Source of the DNA: Luscinia megarhynchos | Lineage: Eukaryota > Chordata > Aves > Passeriformes > Turdidae | Direction: 5' to 3' | NCBI GenBank assembly: GCA_034336665.1 | Contig: CM067568.1 | Span: 44,434,770 to 44,498,769, forward strand | Length of the DNA: 64,000 nucleotides | Shown here: piece by piece, positions 1 to 13,212 of the stretch | Numbering within the stretch: position 1 is the stretch's first letter | Layout: every line of letters begins with the position of its first letter | Notes under the pieces: generated by a model | What the model was told of the DNA's origin: nothing | The model's database searches: none | Seen by the model: only the letters and a program-made list of their open reading frames with translations | Made by a program: the position numbers and the translations under genes

Positions 1-557
1 CCCATGACCTTCCATATGCTGCAAGCTTATGTTGAAACAAAGATTATGTTAACAGAAGACTTACTCCTTGTGGCTGTAAGAAAAATAAGCTAATTTGTAT
101 GTTATTATATCCAAAAGTGAATATTACAGTAGTCAAAAAAGGTCTCTGAAGAGTAAAAGCTGTTAATATTTATTTCTGAGACAGAAACTGGTAGAAGACA
201 GCAATTCAATTAATGACATTAGCACAGAGGGCTAAGTTTTATTAAATACACCTGGCAATATTATTTGATGCAGTGATAAATTAGGCTGGCAAAATGGTAT
301 TAATGGTATTCTGTAAAATATTTGCCTTAGCTCTCCACAGCTTTTCTACTAGAAATACATTTATACAAAAGTTAAATAATTTAAAAACTGATTAATTGTT
401 GGATCTCAACATTCATTCATCATTTAGAAAAGTATTTCATTGGTTTATACCAATGTCTAGATCACAGCTTTATTCATAATCTAATTAATAATAATTCAAT
501 AATTCAGTTAGTAATTTGATCTTATTAATAATTTAATTCCAAATTGATTATTCTTAC

Positions 558-3286
558 TGTCAACTATTACAGAAGACACAAAGATTGCTTGAATTATAGT
601 GCTGCAAACTTTGCCATCACCATTAGCATTGAATGGTAGTATACCTGCCATTTTGCAGCATGCAAAATAGAATGTAACTTCTACACAGGCAAAACTGAAA
701 ATTCCAAAATGATCCATGCTCCTTAGCAAAGGCACATTATATTATCCTTCAGATGCTCTGGAAATTTCAAAGAAATTCTATACTGAAGAAGCAGATTTCA
801 ACAAAGCCTAACACAAAGGGATAGGATGTCCTTATTCTAAAAACAACCTTGAGAAAAACCAAATAAAATTTAAAGAAAATAATCTACATGCACAGCCTAA
901 AACACAGAAATTCAGTTTGAACCATGTCCTTCCCTTTTCCCTGAAGAAGTCCTACTTAGATTAAAATTTCATTATTCTCTCCTTCAATAATTATTAATCT
1001 TCATTTATTTCAAGAATCCCTCAAACTATCAACATCCCACCTTTTTGGAAATTTTAATAGTGTTTGGTAAGATTCCTCTCATCTGTTGGCAATAAACAAT
1101 GTGTATTAGTGCTTAATTTCACTATCAATGAACTATTAACCTCTTGTGAAGGAGACTTGATCAAAGTTCAAGCCTCATGGTGCAATGATGAATCTTACAT
1201 GGCCATAAACACATAGAATGACAGCCTGACATTATGGGAACATTGAAATTAAATTCCTTCAGCTCATTGTTGGCTCTGGCATAAGACTAAAACATGATAA
1301 CATTCTATTGCTTTTCAGGTAAGGACAAGTTTGAGATGTGGTCACCTTTAATCAAGTCTTCAGGGAAAACACGGTAGCTGAAATTAGACCAGTCATACAG
1401 TTTCTTGAAGGACCCTTTTAAATACCACATATCATAATACAAAGAAATGTAAGCTTATTCAACAGTGAGGGATGAATGCAGGTCATAATTACAAGACAGA
1501 GATGCTATCCTGAAAGTAGGAACTGAAAAGGCTGAGGAGTTATAAAAAGTAATCAAATGAAGATCATCTACTCTGATGCTTTACCTAAGACTGTGAATAC
1601 AATCCTTGAATGTATAAGCAGGATAATACCTAAATCTAATGCATGACTGATTTTATTTCAGAATACAGTGTTAGGAAAATTAGGAAGGAAATACTGTATC
1701 TATGTCCTGATGCCCATACTTCGAGAAGGACCCAGAGGAACTTAAAAGAATTGAGAAAAAAAATTAACAGTAACTGAAATTAACAGTAACTGAAAAATTA
1801 AGAGTAACCTAAAAAGCATGTGTTATATAATGTCTTTTTATAATGTCTTATAACAAGACATTAAAATACTCAGCGGGGAAAAAGAGATCGAAGAGATTGA
1901 AGGACTGTTCTGTTCAAATCAAGGCTATAAGTATCTCTCTAGGAAATGTATTTTGGATAGCAAATATCTTTTTATGCTTACAATGAATGACATACAGATA
2001 GGTAGAAATTGAAGCCAAAGCTAGAAAAACTCTGAACTTACACATGAGGGTTTTTTTTAAAAAAAAGGGGGTTGATGGGTTATTAATATAACTTACCAAG
2101 GGGCCTAGGAAGTGATAATTTCTTTATTTACCTTTCCTTGGTACGTTCAGGAGTCTCTAAATCACACATGTATGTCTGCAGACCATTATGATATGTATTT
2201 ACTGCATAGAATTGTCTAACAGCTTTCTGAACTGTTGTGAAGCCCATAGCCTGAACATCTGCTCTATGATCAAGTACCACCTCTTATTTGTTTTGAACCT
2301 GCAAGTGATTTGATGCTCTTTATAGCTGAAGTGCTCTTCTCAGTGACTCTGTGTCAAAGAGTGCATAAAATCATCTATGTTTAAAGATCAACCACTGAAA
2401 AACTTTTTAACAACAACAAAAAATTGTCATAATCTAGGCCATTTGCAAGTAATTCAGATCATTCAAAGAAAATTACAGACTTAAATACCTGAGAGATTGC
2501 ACAATAACCAAACAGCAAAATTTGGTTTTTTAAAATATTATGATGAATTCTCAGAATTTAGCGCTGGAAGATCATTTGAGTGTTTCAGAAGCTCATGCTG
2601 ATAATCTGGCTAAACTCACGTTAATGGGACTTCTGCCACTAATTTTCAGAAGGCAAAGATTTCACCCAAAATATCTGAGTTACAGGCATAAATAAACCAG
2701 GACACACACCTTTAATGTTTGGAAGCTGCTTTTGAAAAATGGCCCTCAACTTTACACGGTGTTTGTTCAACTCCCTGAAAGCCACTAACTGACTCTTTGA
2801 TTTAAGAGTCACATGCTGAACAGCCTTTCAGCACAGATATGCAAAATACATTGGGTGATAAGTAAATGACAAATAAATTGGTAAGTACTTAGCTGTTGTA
2901 ATCTGAAGAAATGCTACATTTATCTAAAAGTTGTGGATTTTTGAAATCTTGGCCTTGGAGTGTTAAATTTTCATTTTCATTTAGCTGAAGCAAATGATAA
3001 ATTCGTCCTTGTGATTATGAAAATACTATGTCACAGCATATTGATCTTTATTTCACAGGTCACTGTTCATTTGACACTCTTAGCAAAATATAGAGATATT
3101 TCAAGGTATGTAGTGCCTCGTGTAGGTTGTCTGATCTTACACTGAAAATTGAGTAATAATCAGCATCTCAAGTTACTGCCTGTGAGATATAAATTATTCT
3201 CTTATACAATTAGGTAATTGAAGTCTTCCAAAATCACCTAAGTGTATTTTCACAGGAAACTGGATTAGATAAATGGCACTTTACTT
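558..3286 (-). other. Five candidate exons in compatible phase, one with a stop
   Basis: Minus-strand segments 3238-3286, 2710-2774, 2132-2282, 1346-1509 and 558-644 lie between plausible acceptors and donors, and all four junctions keep phase. They include ELNKHRVKLRAIFQKQLPN, RADVQAMGFTTVQKAVRQF, YDWSNFSYRVFPEDLI and PFNANGDGKVCSTIIQ. Segment 1346-1509 has one internal TAA. Segment 2132-2282 needs a poor acceptor, or a frameshift if the better AG at 2299-2300 was used. Composition is less Lys/Asn/Ile-rich than expected from random AT-rich DNA, but this is a subjective call and no family is recognised. Confidence 0.25.
1762..1797 (+). repeat. Short tandem duplication
   Basis: Two copies of ATTAACAGTAACTGAA in tandem, followed by a diverged partial copy (ATTAAGAGTAAC). 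Confidence 0.85.
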
Positions 3287-5249
3287 CTGACAGGAATATT
3301 TTAACCATAAATCCAAATGGAGTAAATGAATAACCTAAAAGACTGATGTTTAATATAAGCTGCCTTTTGAAGTTTTATGTTTATTAGTTCACTGAAGTAA
3401 GTACTTATTAGAAAGGAATCCACATTCAAATGCAGCCAAGCCTTTTATTTTAAAAACAGCTGTATACATTAATCAGTCAGTTCAGCTTTTTTCCAACTAA
3501 CCCCACAACCATTTATATATAGTCAGATCTTGAAGTTCTGAAAATAAAAGCATAAATAGAGAATTTGGCCATAATATTTCTTCATTTTGTACGGAAAGAC
3601 TCTCTCATAGGCACTATCTCTTAGTCATGCAGTTACAAATATATTGTATTTATTTATCTGATAAGTAATACTTTTTCATTAATCCGTATCAGAATAAAAC
3701 ATGCCAAAATATGCTGTAGAGATTGCAATTCTACCCTGTATTTATCTAGATAATTCAGTATCTGTCCTAAATGGTAATCAGAGAATTAACAATCTCTTCT
3801 ATTACTTAAAAAGAAGAGCAGTGAATGCTCTGCAGAGCTAGCAGAGACTGTCATTGAGTTGGCTTTCAACAGGTTTGCTCAGTACAAGTCTCTAAAGCCA
3901 AATAAGAGCCAGGATAAATTAAACTGTGCTCAGATCTCTGATTCCATGGCCAGATATTCACAAGTGAAAAAGGTAATTTCAAACCAGCTTAGATTTCTCC
4001 ACTATGCAAATATTCTTAGCAATCATTAATTTTACTACTAAAGATGGATGGTCCTCACTTTGACTTCGAAGAAACTGAAGCTGACCTTGGGAAGGAAGTT
4101 GTCATTTAATCTCTTTTATGCAGGCAGAAGTTTTTATAGAGACCAGTGAGGAGAAAATGTCAGATATATCACATAAATTAAATACAGGAAGACAAATAAA
4201 ACCTAAGGGATATACCAATGAGAATGAAAATGTCACAGCTCTTTCTCACAGCATTTCTACATGAGAAAGGGTTCATTTTGGTTACTACTCAAAAAAAAAA
4301 AAAAAATCCAAATAAACAAAGAGACTATTTCTTTAAAAGTCCTAGAAATGGCTACTTGCCTTTCCAAATACTTTCTTGCCTAATATATGACTTAAAACCT
4401 GTGATGATACATTTAAATTCGGTAAATTTAGAAGTTGCCATAACTAAATCCAAAATGACTACTTTCTTTGTAAAAGTCATAGAGTTTGAAACTGGAGGAA
4501 TTTCATATGCTTGTTTCTAAATGCTTTTGGTTTCTAGTTAACTGAGGTATTACGAGAAACAAGAAGTTACCTTCCACACACAGTGCAATTTATCAAGTTC
4601 CTACATATGGAGGCATAATACCTGGCCTTTAAAGCTTTGCCATTTAAAAACCATATTTTTAAGTAGAGGAAGGTATAACAAAATCTATACCATATGTATA
4701 AGTAAATTATTAGTTGTAGTCCATGAACTAAGTGATTTTCTTAATTGTCCATATTTTTTCTTCCACATTGAAAGGCTCCTGATTTAGAAACAGAAGCATG
4801 CCAGACACACAGGCTGGGTCTTCAAATCATTATTTCCCTGCAATATATATTTCCCTGCTTTTAGGAAATGCCATGAATAGCAGAGTTTTTTCCCTATTTA
4901 TTGTAGTCATGCAAATAAGATTAAGCATTCATAGATACCATAACTCTCAAAAATCTATATATATATCAAGATCCCTGCTATCTCATTATTTAGGTGTATA
5001 CAGTGAGTAAAGAAAAGTTGTGCATTTTCTTTAAATTATTTCAGAAAACTGCTAAGGAGTGCAGTTTCCTGAATTAACATGCTAGATTGTATCTGAACTG
5101 CTTTTGAGTACTGTGAGCCATTCAGCGGCACTGCCTTGCTGCTTTCACAATACATTTATTGTCTCATTAAATATTTTCCACAATTCAAATGCTATGGATG
5201 ATTCAGGCCTGGAGTCCTTTTTGCAAGTGTTTCTGGTTCTGGTTCTTAC

Positions 5250-5735
5250 TTGGATAAGAAGGACATGAAACTGTTTGATCAAGTCCAGAGAAGTGAAGTG
5301 GACTGGAGCATCTCCCCTGTGAAGACAGGCTGGGAAATTTGGGACTGTTCAGACTGGAGAAGAGGTTGTGTGGAGACCTCACAGCAACCTGCCAGTGCCT
5401 GAAGGGCCTACAGGGAAGTCAGAGGTGAACTCTGTGCCAGAAACTCCAGTGATAGGACAGGCAGTAATGTTTTCAAACCAAAAGAGAGGAGAATTAGGTT
5501 AGATTTATGGAAAAAAAAGAAGAAATCCTTTACTGTGAGGGTGGTGAGACACTGGAACAGGTTGCCCAAGGAAGTTGTGGATGTTCCATTTCGAGATGTG
5601 TTCAAGACCTGGTTGGTTGGGACACTGAGCAATCTGGTCTAGTGGAAGATGTCCCTGTCCATGTCCAAGAAGTTAGAACAAGATGATCTTCCAGGCTCCT
5701 TTGAAGTCAACCCATTCTATGATTGTATGATTGCG
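5250..5735 (+). repeat. CR1 LINE, 5'-truncated copy
   Basis: The 3' end of a CR1 element. It has the typical block around GAAGACAGGCTGGGAAATT, then a GAGACACTGGAACAGGTTGC block, and ends in the CR1-specific octamer tail (ATTCTATG-like repeats at 5717-5733). Truncated at the 5' end, as most avian CR1 copies are. Non-coding. Confidence 0.9.
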
Positions 5736-6031
5736 GACATAGTTCTTTTAGACCTAATTTCAAGTATAATGATGTCTCCCTTTCACTCTTCTGATCTGTC
5801 CATGATAATCCAAAGCACATTTTCTATAAAAATTACTTTTCTCATTGTATAATTTAATGCAATCTAAATTAAATATCATAGGGAGCAGCCTACTCAGAAA
5901 ACCCATGGTGATTTCACAGGGAGAAAGGACCTAAGAATCCCACTGCCTTTTTCATTAATTTCAAATTATGTTAAATTTTGATCCAACTTGTATTTTCAAG
6001 GAGGCTGAAGTACTGGAGAAATGCTACTTAC

Positions 6032-7006
6032 CTTGTGATTCAGCAATATTCCTGCTTCTCTACAATTTCTGACACTATCTTTCCTCTGCTTCAGTCAGAA
6101 AGTCTGGATTCAATTTCCAAGGGAACCAGCTTTCCTGTTAAAACTTTATCATTCATTGTATGTGGCACAGTAATAAAATTTTCCAAATCATGTTTGTGTA
6201 CGGTATGAAAATTCTATTTAACTCTTGTACTGACATTCTTTTCTTCAATATTCACTTGCTCTATCGAGCCACTTGCTACAACACTCTCCCAGCTCTCCCT
6301 GATGCACTGAGCTTCAGAGTAATACAGATATATAATACTTGGCTCTCATACTTTTGGTTCTTTTAATTTATTCCTTGTGACTTGAATAATGCCAAAAGGT
6401 CTGTAGAATAATATGTTGTCTGCTTGCCATGAGTCAGAGATGACTGATATACTGTCTTTTCATTAAAATAAATAATATTAACTGAAAAAAGCTGACACCT
6501 CCTCCCATTTTTTTTTAGCTTCACATGCAACCTGCTTATGGAAACAGCAATTAAAACAAAATAATGCTTTCTTGGACTTTCAAAGCAGCAGCCTGCAAAA
6601 CAGAGATTCAAAAAAAAGTTCCATATTGTTGAAATATAATTCCACAGAGTATGCAGGAACATCACTTAAATATACATTAAACTATACAATGACAACATAG
6701 ACCTAAAATGTTGTATTTCAGTTGGAATTACTCTAAGAAACTCATGACATGAAAACTATTCAGAAAACAACTACCACCACCAAATAACCTGAAAACAATT
6801 GCTAGAGACTGCAGAAATTGACCACATGTATAATCTCGATGGTTTAAGTATAAAGCTTACATCCAGAGTTAAAAATTGATTGTATCTGTTTCATCTGAAT
6901 TTTACTGCCTTTCCATTTATTTGATATTTCTAAATAAATTATCAGGGAATAATTTAAATTAGGGCCAAGACTTTCATTGCATTTAGAACCAAAGCTGTCA
7001 TACCGA
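6032..7006 (-). other. Three candidate exons in compatible phase, one with stops
   Basis: Minus-strand segments 6861-7006, 6382-6481 and 6032-6229 have good splice sites (CTCACTGCTCAG, TTTTTTCAG; donors GGAT|GTAAGC and AAG|GTAAGT) and join in phase. They contain KCNESLGPNLNYSLIIYLE, then EKTVYQSSLTHGKQTTYY, then a segment with MNDKVLTGKLVPLEIES. The last segment has TAG once and TGA twice in the frame that fits, and its acceptor is purine-rich. If these are exons, the gene is dead. No family recognised. Confidence 0.2.
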
Positions 7007-7656
7007 CTGAGCAGTGAGAGCAAAAATGACACTTAATGTAAAGAGTCCCTGCTGATGACAAAATGACCCACCAATTGAAGATTCAGAGATGACAGCTTCT
7101 TCAACAAGCTGCCTTCTCTTCTGATTAACCAGCTGCTTCTTTCTTCTCATCCTGCTTGCTTCCCTGTTGATGGGATTCCTGCAGTCTCACAGCTGCCTTG
7201 TTACTAATGTGCATATTAATTTCACCTATTTAAAAACCTAAATGTTGAGAAAATCCATTCTGATCTTTAGTAAACACAGAAAGATTATGAAGATCCCCCT
7301 GGTTTTGCTTCCTGAAACAGCACCTGCCATCAGAGTAATGGCAGTCAGAAATTTCAGCTAGGTAGGAAAGCATCAGGAAGCATTTAAATTGTCACAGAAT
7401 TAAGTTACTTTTAAGATAGAAAGGCGCTTCCCTTTACCTTCAATACTATTCAGTTTTTTGTAATTGTTTTGAGGAGTGGACAACAAATGAATTACTAGCA
7501 GAAGGGAGAACCCCACCAACAATATATACTGTCATCAGTTATTTCTTCCCTGTAATAAATACTGTCATTTTTTAAAGAGTGTGCTGCCTGACTACTGCTT
7601 TCAGTAACGGTAATACACTTTGTTCTGGATGCCCTATTTTCTAACTGCAATATACC

Positions 7657-7840
7657 TTATTCATTGATGTGTACTTCCCCTGACTTTTTCTTCTCTCTGA
7701 ACAATGGAAATAGCCTTGGACATTCTAGACCTACCAAATTTTGTCCTTTATTTCTTAACTGGTCATATTTTCTGAATTCATTATCACCGATGCCACGGTT
7801 GATCCCATTGTGCCAGAAGTGGTTCTTGGGTAGATAACTC
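7657..7840 (-). other. Weak candidate exon or chance open frame
   Basis: The minus strand stays open over about 80 codons at 7657-7905 and contains SYLPKNHFWHNGINRGIGDN before a possible donor TTG|GTAGGT. A second frame is also open over part of it, and no convincing acceptor is present. I cannot decide whether it is coding. Confidence 0.12.
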
Positions 7841-8169
7841 TTCAGTTTCTTTCTGTGAATCCTTCTCAGTGACCAAACCACCCCAGACCCCCTCCTCTCA
7901 ATCACTTCTGCCTTCTTTTTCTACTGACAAGAAAAACTCCACAGAAGAACCTCTGAGCCTCTACATCTCTTTCCTGGCTCATCTTGAATTGTTTGGTTGT
8001 GCCACTGCTCACTGCAGTTTGTCTTATCATGTCTTCCCATTCTGTTTCACTTAGGAAAAACTATTCCCTGTTGAATATAAATGACCCTTGTTTATTTGAG
8101 TTTCCTAATCTTCTGACTCTTGGACCAGATCTACTGAAATCCACAAGGATCTCTAGGTTTTATAGGTAA

Positions 8170-10679
8170 AATAAGAAATGCCTTGCAGAGCTCAAGAATT
8201 GCCATTTGGAACCACCACCAAACATGTGCTTCTGGTGGATTTATTTAATGAGCAATTGTTGAAACAATATCATTAATAAATATTTTTATCCTTGGTTTGG
8301 AATTAAATCGAATAATATATGTATTAAAATAATATCTAATAATATAATTTTATGGACCACAAAATCTATAATACACTCTACAATTCTTACTAGGTAATAT
8401 TTAATGTGTAATATAGAATATAATAACTGTAAAATGATACAATGATATATCATATTATAAAAAGAAACATGGATTAGTCAGAGAATGATACAATAGTATG
8501 TAACATGGAAAGCCTGGTACTTGGATACAATAGGCTGAATTGTGCATTAAGCTTGCCTATTCAAACAAAATACTTTTTGTAGAGTCAAAGTCAGAAGCCT
8601 GGGAAAAAGAAATGTGTCCAAAATGGGAGGTTTATCACAGAAAGATGACCACACAGAACTCTGGAATCTTACTGGAAAAACAACCTGGCATGAGCTTTTA
8701 AGAAACTTATGTTGACATAAAGAGTGAATGAATCCATTTTTGGTTACACAAATAAGGGAGAAGTGTTATTTATGCTGCAGATGCAAAATGCCTTGTATAA
8801 TGCCAACACTGGGATAATGCCTTCAATCCTGGTATCTGTTCTTTAAAAAGAGTACTTAAAATATTAGGTGATGTAGAAATGTAACCTGCCAAAAAATCAT
8901 CTGGAAATAGAAATTCCTGTTTTCATTAGGACCTACTGACATGACCCTAGTGTAGCTCCATACAGTTATACTTTTGTATCAAAGAGCTATTGAACAAGAA
9001 CCAAAAACAAAGATTAAGAAGAGATAAAATGAAGAATGAACAAAAAATATTTAGGAAAAAATGAGTTAAACTATATAGCCTATAATGCACAAATATTCAA
9101 GCTAATATATTTTTTAAAATCTCAATCACTATACTTAGGTGAAATGATCATGTAATTCCTCAGCTTTTCCCATTTTGCTAAGTGTAACTGCTTTAAAAGC
9201 ATCATACTGAGAACTAGATGCCTAACTAACTTTAGAGCTTTTAATTACTCTGTAAAAACCCAGAGGCTGAGCCAGAGACTGATTATTTGTTCCACGGTAC
9301 TAACTTGCCTGATGAGGAAAAAAAAAGGGAATTTAAAAATAAAATCTTTAGATACATAGAAAGTATTTAGTATTTTCTATCCTTTTATATCTTCTGAATA
9401 GATTTATTTGAAAACATGCAATGTTTTAGTTCATGGTTTACATATTCAACTATTTTTATCATTAGTATTCATCTACTACTTGCCTTACAGTTCCAGTCAA
9501 ACTTGAGGTCACATTTAACAAGAAATTATAAAATACAGCAGACAAAACCTGGGAAATAAATGAGCTTATACCTATAAGAAAAGACATGAAAAAACCTAAT
9601 CAAAAATAGATGAGTAGATTAGTACATTGAAGTGCTGTCTAAATAGGAACTTTGTTTAAAACTTCCTTAAACTTCAAGTGGCAAATTGTCACCCTGCCTT
9701 TTGGTGCTGCCAGATCTTTAAGACTGCTCATTAGACATCACTTTGCTGAGCCAAGGGCTGTGTGACACCTGTTGACCTTGCTCACCCAGCTTTGGTAGAT
9801 TCAGAGGAGGGCATGTACCTACCTAAAGCTCCAGATGGTGGAGATGACCACCTGCAATCTCCCCATGTTCTCTGCAAATAGTTAAACATCATCAAGTAAC
9901 TAAATTCAGTGTAGCTAGATGGTGTATAATTCTTGCCACCTTCATATCTTAATACATTTTATTCTTGTACTGAAAAAAAATACTATTCCCTAGCTAACTA
10001 GCAGACTGTAGGAAAAAAACTACACATACACACATATATGTATTTCATGTTTTGCCTTACTATTTAAAGCTGCACTCTTAGGTCTTCCAAGCTGGGTAGA
10101 ATCAGATCGGAAAAGATTTTAAAAAATGCATACTCTGGAGAAGAACAGAGTCCTGCTAGTGGTACAATACTTATTCCTCTAAGTCATTCTTGAGACAACG
10201 TTCTAGAATAGATGAAGTAGATACTCTGTAACACAGGGTTCTGTTTTTATAAAAAGATCAAAAGTTGAGTATTGAAGGTCATGGCCACAAGAATAGGCTG
10301 AGAGGTGGTCAGATGTGTTCTCCTACTTGTCCAAGGCTTCAAGCCCATAGTGCAAACTTGGAAAGAAGTGGCAAATGTCCTCTTTGATGAACACTGCAAT
10401 TTTCTCACTGTCTTAAATATTATCTTTCTTGAACAGCCTGCTTGGTTCTCATGCTTTCAAAAGCACATCTGCTCATTGCTGTGCAGCTGCCATGTTGCAG
10501 CAGAGTTTATGATTTGAGATTCACAAGTTAAGACAGCACTATAAGCACACATCTGAATCCAACATCACATTCAAAATATATTCTTGCTAGATCTCAATTA
10601 TTATCTTCTTGTTGTCTACACTTTCAACTGGGTGCTACCAATCACCTGTCATGATCTGAATTTATTTCAGAACATGAGC
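8170..10679. other. AT-rich non-coding DNA
   Basis: Very AT-rich around 8.27-8.47 kb with TAATATAAT-like runs. Apart from the small GC-richer island at 9.7-9.9 kb, no gene or repeat is recognised. Confidence 0.6.
9690..9900. other. Unclassified moderately GC-rich island in AT-rich DNA
   Basis: Stands out by composition (GAGCCAAGGGCTGTGTGACA, then CTTGCTCACCCAGC). The plus strand is open for about 43 codons to a TAG, with no recognisable product or start. It could be a fragment of an ancient repeat. Confidence 0.2.
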
Positions 10680-11525
10680 TAGAAAGGGCATTACTGTCAC
10701 TGTTATACAATCCACATTATGAGCACTGGAGTCTTCCCCATGCCTTTTTATTCAACCTCTCTACAACATTTGACACAGCCAATGAACTATGAACAGCATG
10801 TAAAAGAGGCTGACTGTTTTGAAACAGCTTATTTCAAGAAAGTCATAAGCAGAGAGGAACAGTAGAAAAATGTTCCTCATGGTTTCCTTTTTCTTCAAAC
10901 TTATTTAAAATACACAAAGACTGAAAGAACTAGAAAGATGTCATGAACTCCACTGAAGATACTATGTAGACTGTCTCAGTACTTGAGCTCATGGATAAAA
11001 AGCAGGAAGTGGCAGTAGAAACTGAGAAAAAGGTAAGTTACACTTGGTAGCGGAAGAAACACCTCAAAGAGCTTGTGGCACAGTACCTACTGGTTGATAT
11101 TACACAACCCCATTAAGACAAGTCAGTCTGTAATTTAGAACTGATCCTGGACATCTCTCTCTGACAATGAAACAGGTACAAGAATTTCTACCATCTTTAC
11201 TCGATTATTTGGCCTCTGTAGCACATACTTTTGTCACCTTCAGCTGGACTACAGCCATGCAAAATATCTTGGGCATGAAGCCATTAGTCCTTGGGAAACT
11301 CAAAACAGTACAGAACACAGCAATGCATTTCCTCTGCAGCCCAGGTACTATAAGCACCTCAAATCTGCTTTCATCTTCTGCAATGGTTCCTGTTAAATAC
11401 TGGGCCAAGTTTCATGTCTCTGTCATTATCTTTAAGGTGTACAATAATCCAGGAGAAGAATACCTAAAGGATCAACTGAGAACCTGCAGCTCCATTAAGG
11501 ACAAAACTTACTTTGTGCTGTAGAT
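10680..11525 (+). repeat. Old degraded non-LTR retrotransposon (L2/CR1-like reverse transcriptase relic)
   Basis: Conceptual translation shows LFNLSTTFDT at about 10748-10780, resembling the LDLSAAFDT motif of reverse transcriptase, then near 11135 a relic of the NLGVILD block. From 11167 comes a 118-codon open frame whose KLKTVQNTAM, VPVKYWAKF and EEYLKDQLR segments match the VQNAAAR, LPVRxRxxFK and YLxDLL blocks of the L2/CR1 ORF2 C-terminus. Frames are broken. It is much more diverged than the CR1 copies nearby, so older. Confidence 0.7.
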
Positions 11526-13110
11526 AGAGATTTGAGAGAATAGTTAAAGCAGTTGTATGTGGAAGATGTGCCTAACATCCAAAGCATTACCTCTTACTAG
11601 TGAGTACAAGATGTACTTTTTTTGGATCTTAATCTCAGTAACTAGGTCTTTTGTAGTAATAATAACAACACAACAGTTTGAAACAAATTCAAAAAATACA
11701 GCAAGGTTTTGTTTGCTGTAATAGGAGCCAATGAAGGACAATGCAACCACACTTAAGTGTTATCCCTATTTGTTCTGATAATGACTCAGCTACAAAAATA
11801 ATAAAGTACATAAAAATATCTGAATATAAAAGAATTCACTGTTTCTTCCAAATGTAGTGGCATTGCCAGTCTTACATGAATCCAGATATTCCAGGTCACT
11901 GATGATTACTCTAATGAGAGCAACATATTTTAAAAACCCTCAGGAAAAAACCCAAAATATTAGGAAGTGCAGTAAAATTTTCCAAACACTTAAAAAGCTT
12001 GAGGATCAAGGTGTAATTTATTTTCAGTAAGTCAAAATTGTAAATGACTAACAGACCAAGAAAGTAATGCATGTGTTAGGCATTTTTAATAATACCATTT
12101 AATTTTTATTAGACTGTAATATATTTAAGATTATATAAAAAACTGAATTTCTTATGCCACATCTTATGTGCAAAGATTAAATTTTAAAGGACTGAAAATC
12201 CAGAAATGCTACATTCAGCAAAGAATTAATATAAATGAAAATTTCTTCAGGGATATATGGATCTTAGCAATACGGTCCAAATTATCAAAATGGAAGCTAT
12301 ACAGTATTAACTAAAATATTAGTTTCATCAATAAAAATTATTCTGTAATCAATTCATGTTAGGAACAGTAGCAATTATATAATCACAATGTAATAAAAGC
12401 TTTTGAAAGCTGGTGATTATTCAAGTGAAAGGTCCTGTCTCCCATTAAGCTTTCTCTGAAGCATTCAGCTTCCATTCTCTATATCCAACTCAGGTACAGA
12501 AATATTTTGCAATTTATTAATTGTATTTATTACTATCAATGTAAATAAGAGTTTGATATTTTACCCCTAACATATCAGTTGCTGTTAGACAGATTTATAC
12601 TCTAAATCTCACTCAAATATTCGAGTAAGGGATCAGTTATAAGGAACCAGAAGTATATTAACATTAATGGAAAGAAATACACCTGTTTAAACACAGTTAA
12701 AAAAGAGATCAAATACCTTCTATTTCAAATATCTAATCACTTCAAACTGAGTTATCCAGTACCATCTTGAAGTTGATTATAAGATGAAAGAAATGCAACA
12801 GAGATGATAATCATTTAATCCCTTAAGAACAGCTATTCTGAAGAGCTTCTCACTTTGTCCACAACAGTATTCCAGAAGGCTATGATCCAGCTAGAAAAGA
12901 AGTATAGTGATGAGGGAAATCATGTTTCCAGCATCAGAACTTTCACAGTAACATGAAGTCCTACAAAAGAAGCAAACAGGAAAACTGACCACTTTAACAG
13001 ATCACAGACTTAGACGAGTGTGTTGATGCAGTCCTTGGCAGTGACGAGTTCACACCATCAGATGTGGTAAAGATTTGTAGCTTCTGATCTCATGTTGCAG
13101 AGATTAATAC

Positions 13111-13212
13111 CTACATGCCAATCCTGGATGCTGAGGATATAAGAACACGGGACTGGTACTGACTGCACATTCACTGATATGTTCAAATTAAACCCCAGCT
13201 GTGATTCCCACA
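13111..13212 (-). other. Weak candidate exon
   Basis: 102 open bases on the minus strand between CACCTTCAG and TAG|GTATTA, reading WESQLGFNLNISVNVQ and PCSYILSIQDW. Identity unknown, and similar segments are expected by chance. Confidence 0.18.

Larger units (their letters stand above)
1..5249. other. AT-rich non-coding DNA holding candidate minus-strand exons
   Basis: Apart from the candidate exon segments at 558-644, 1346-1509, 2132-2282, 2710-2774, 3238-3286 and a weaker one at 4571-4621, and the small tandem duplication near 1.77 kb, I see nothing recognisable. Confidence 0.5.

Noticed and set aside
3211..3260. EFCAB11 exon 5 (LEDF string)
   Set aside because: Only four residues match, followed by stops.
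4571..4621. Minus-strand candidate exon joined to the 6.03 kb candidate
   Set aside because: It is only 51 bases. It joins its right neighbour in phase but not the left one, and segments this short are open by chance in at least one frame.
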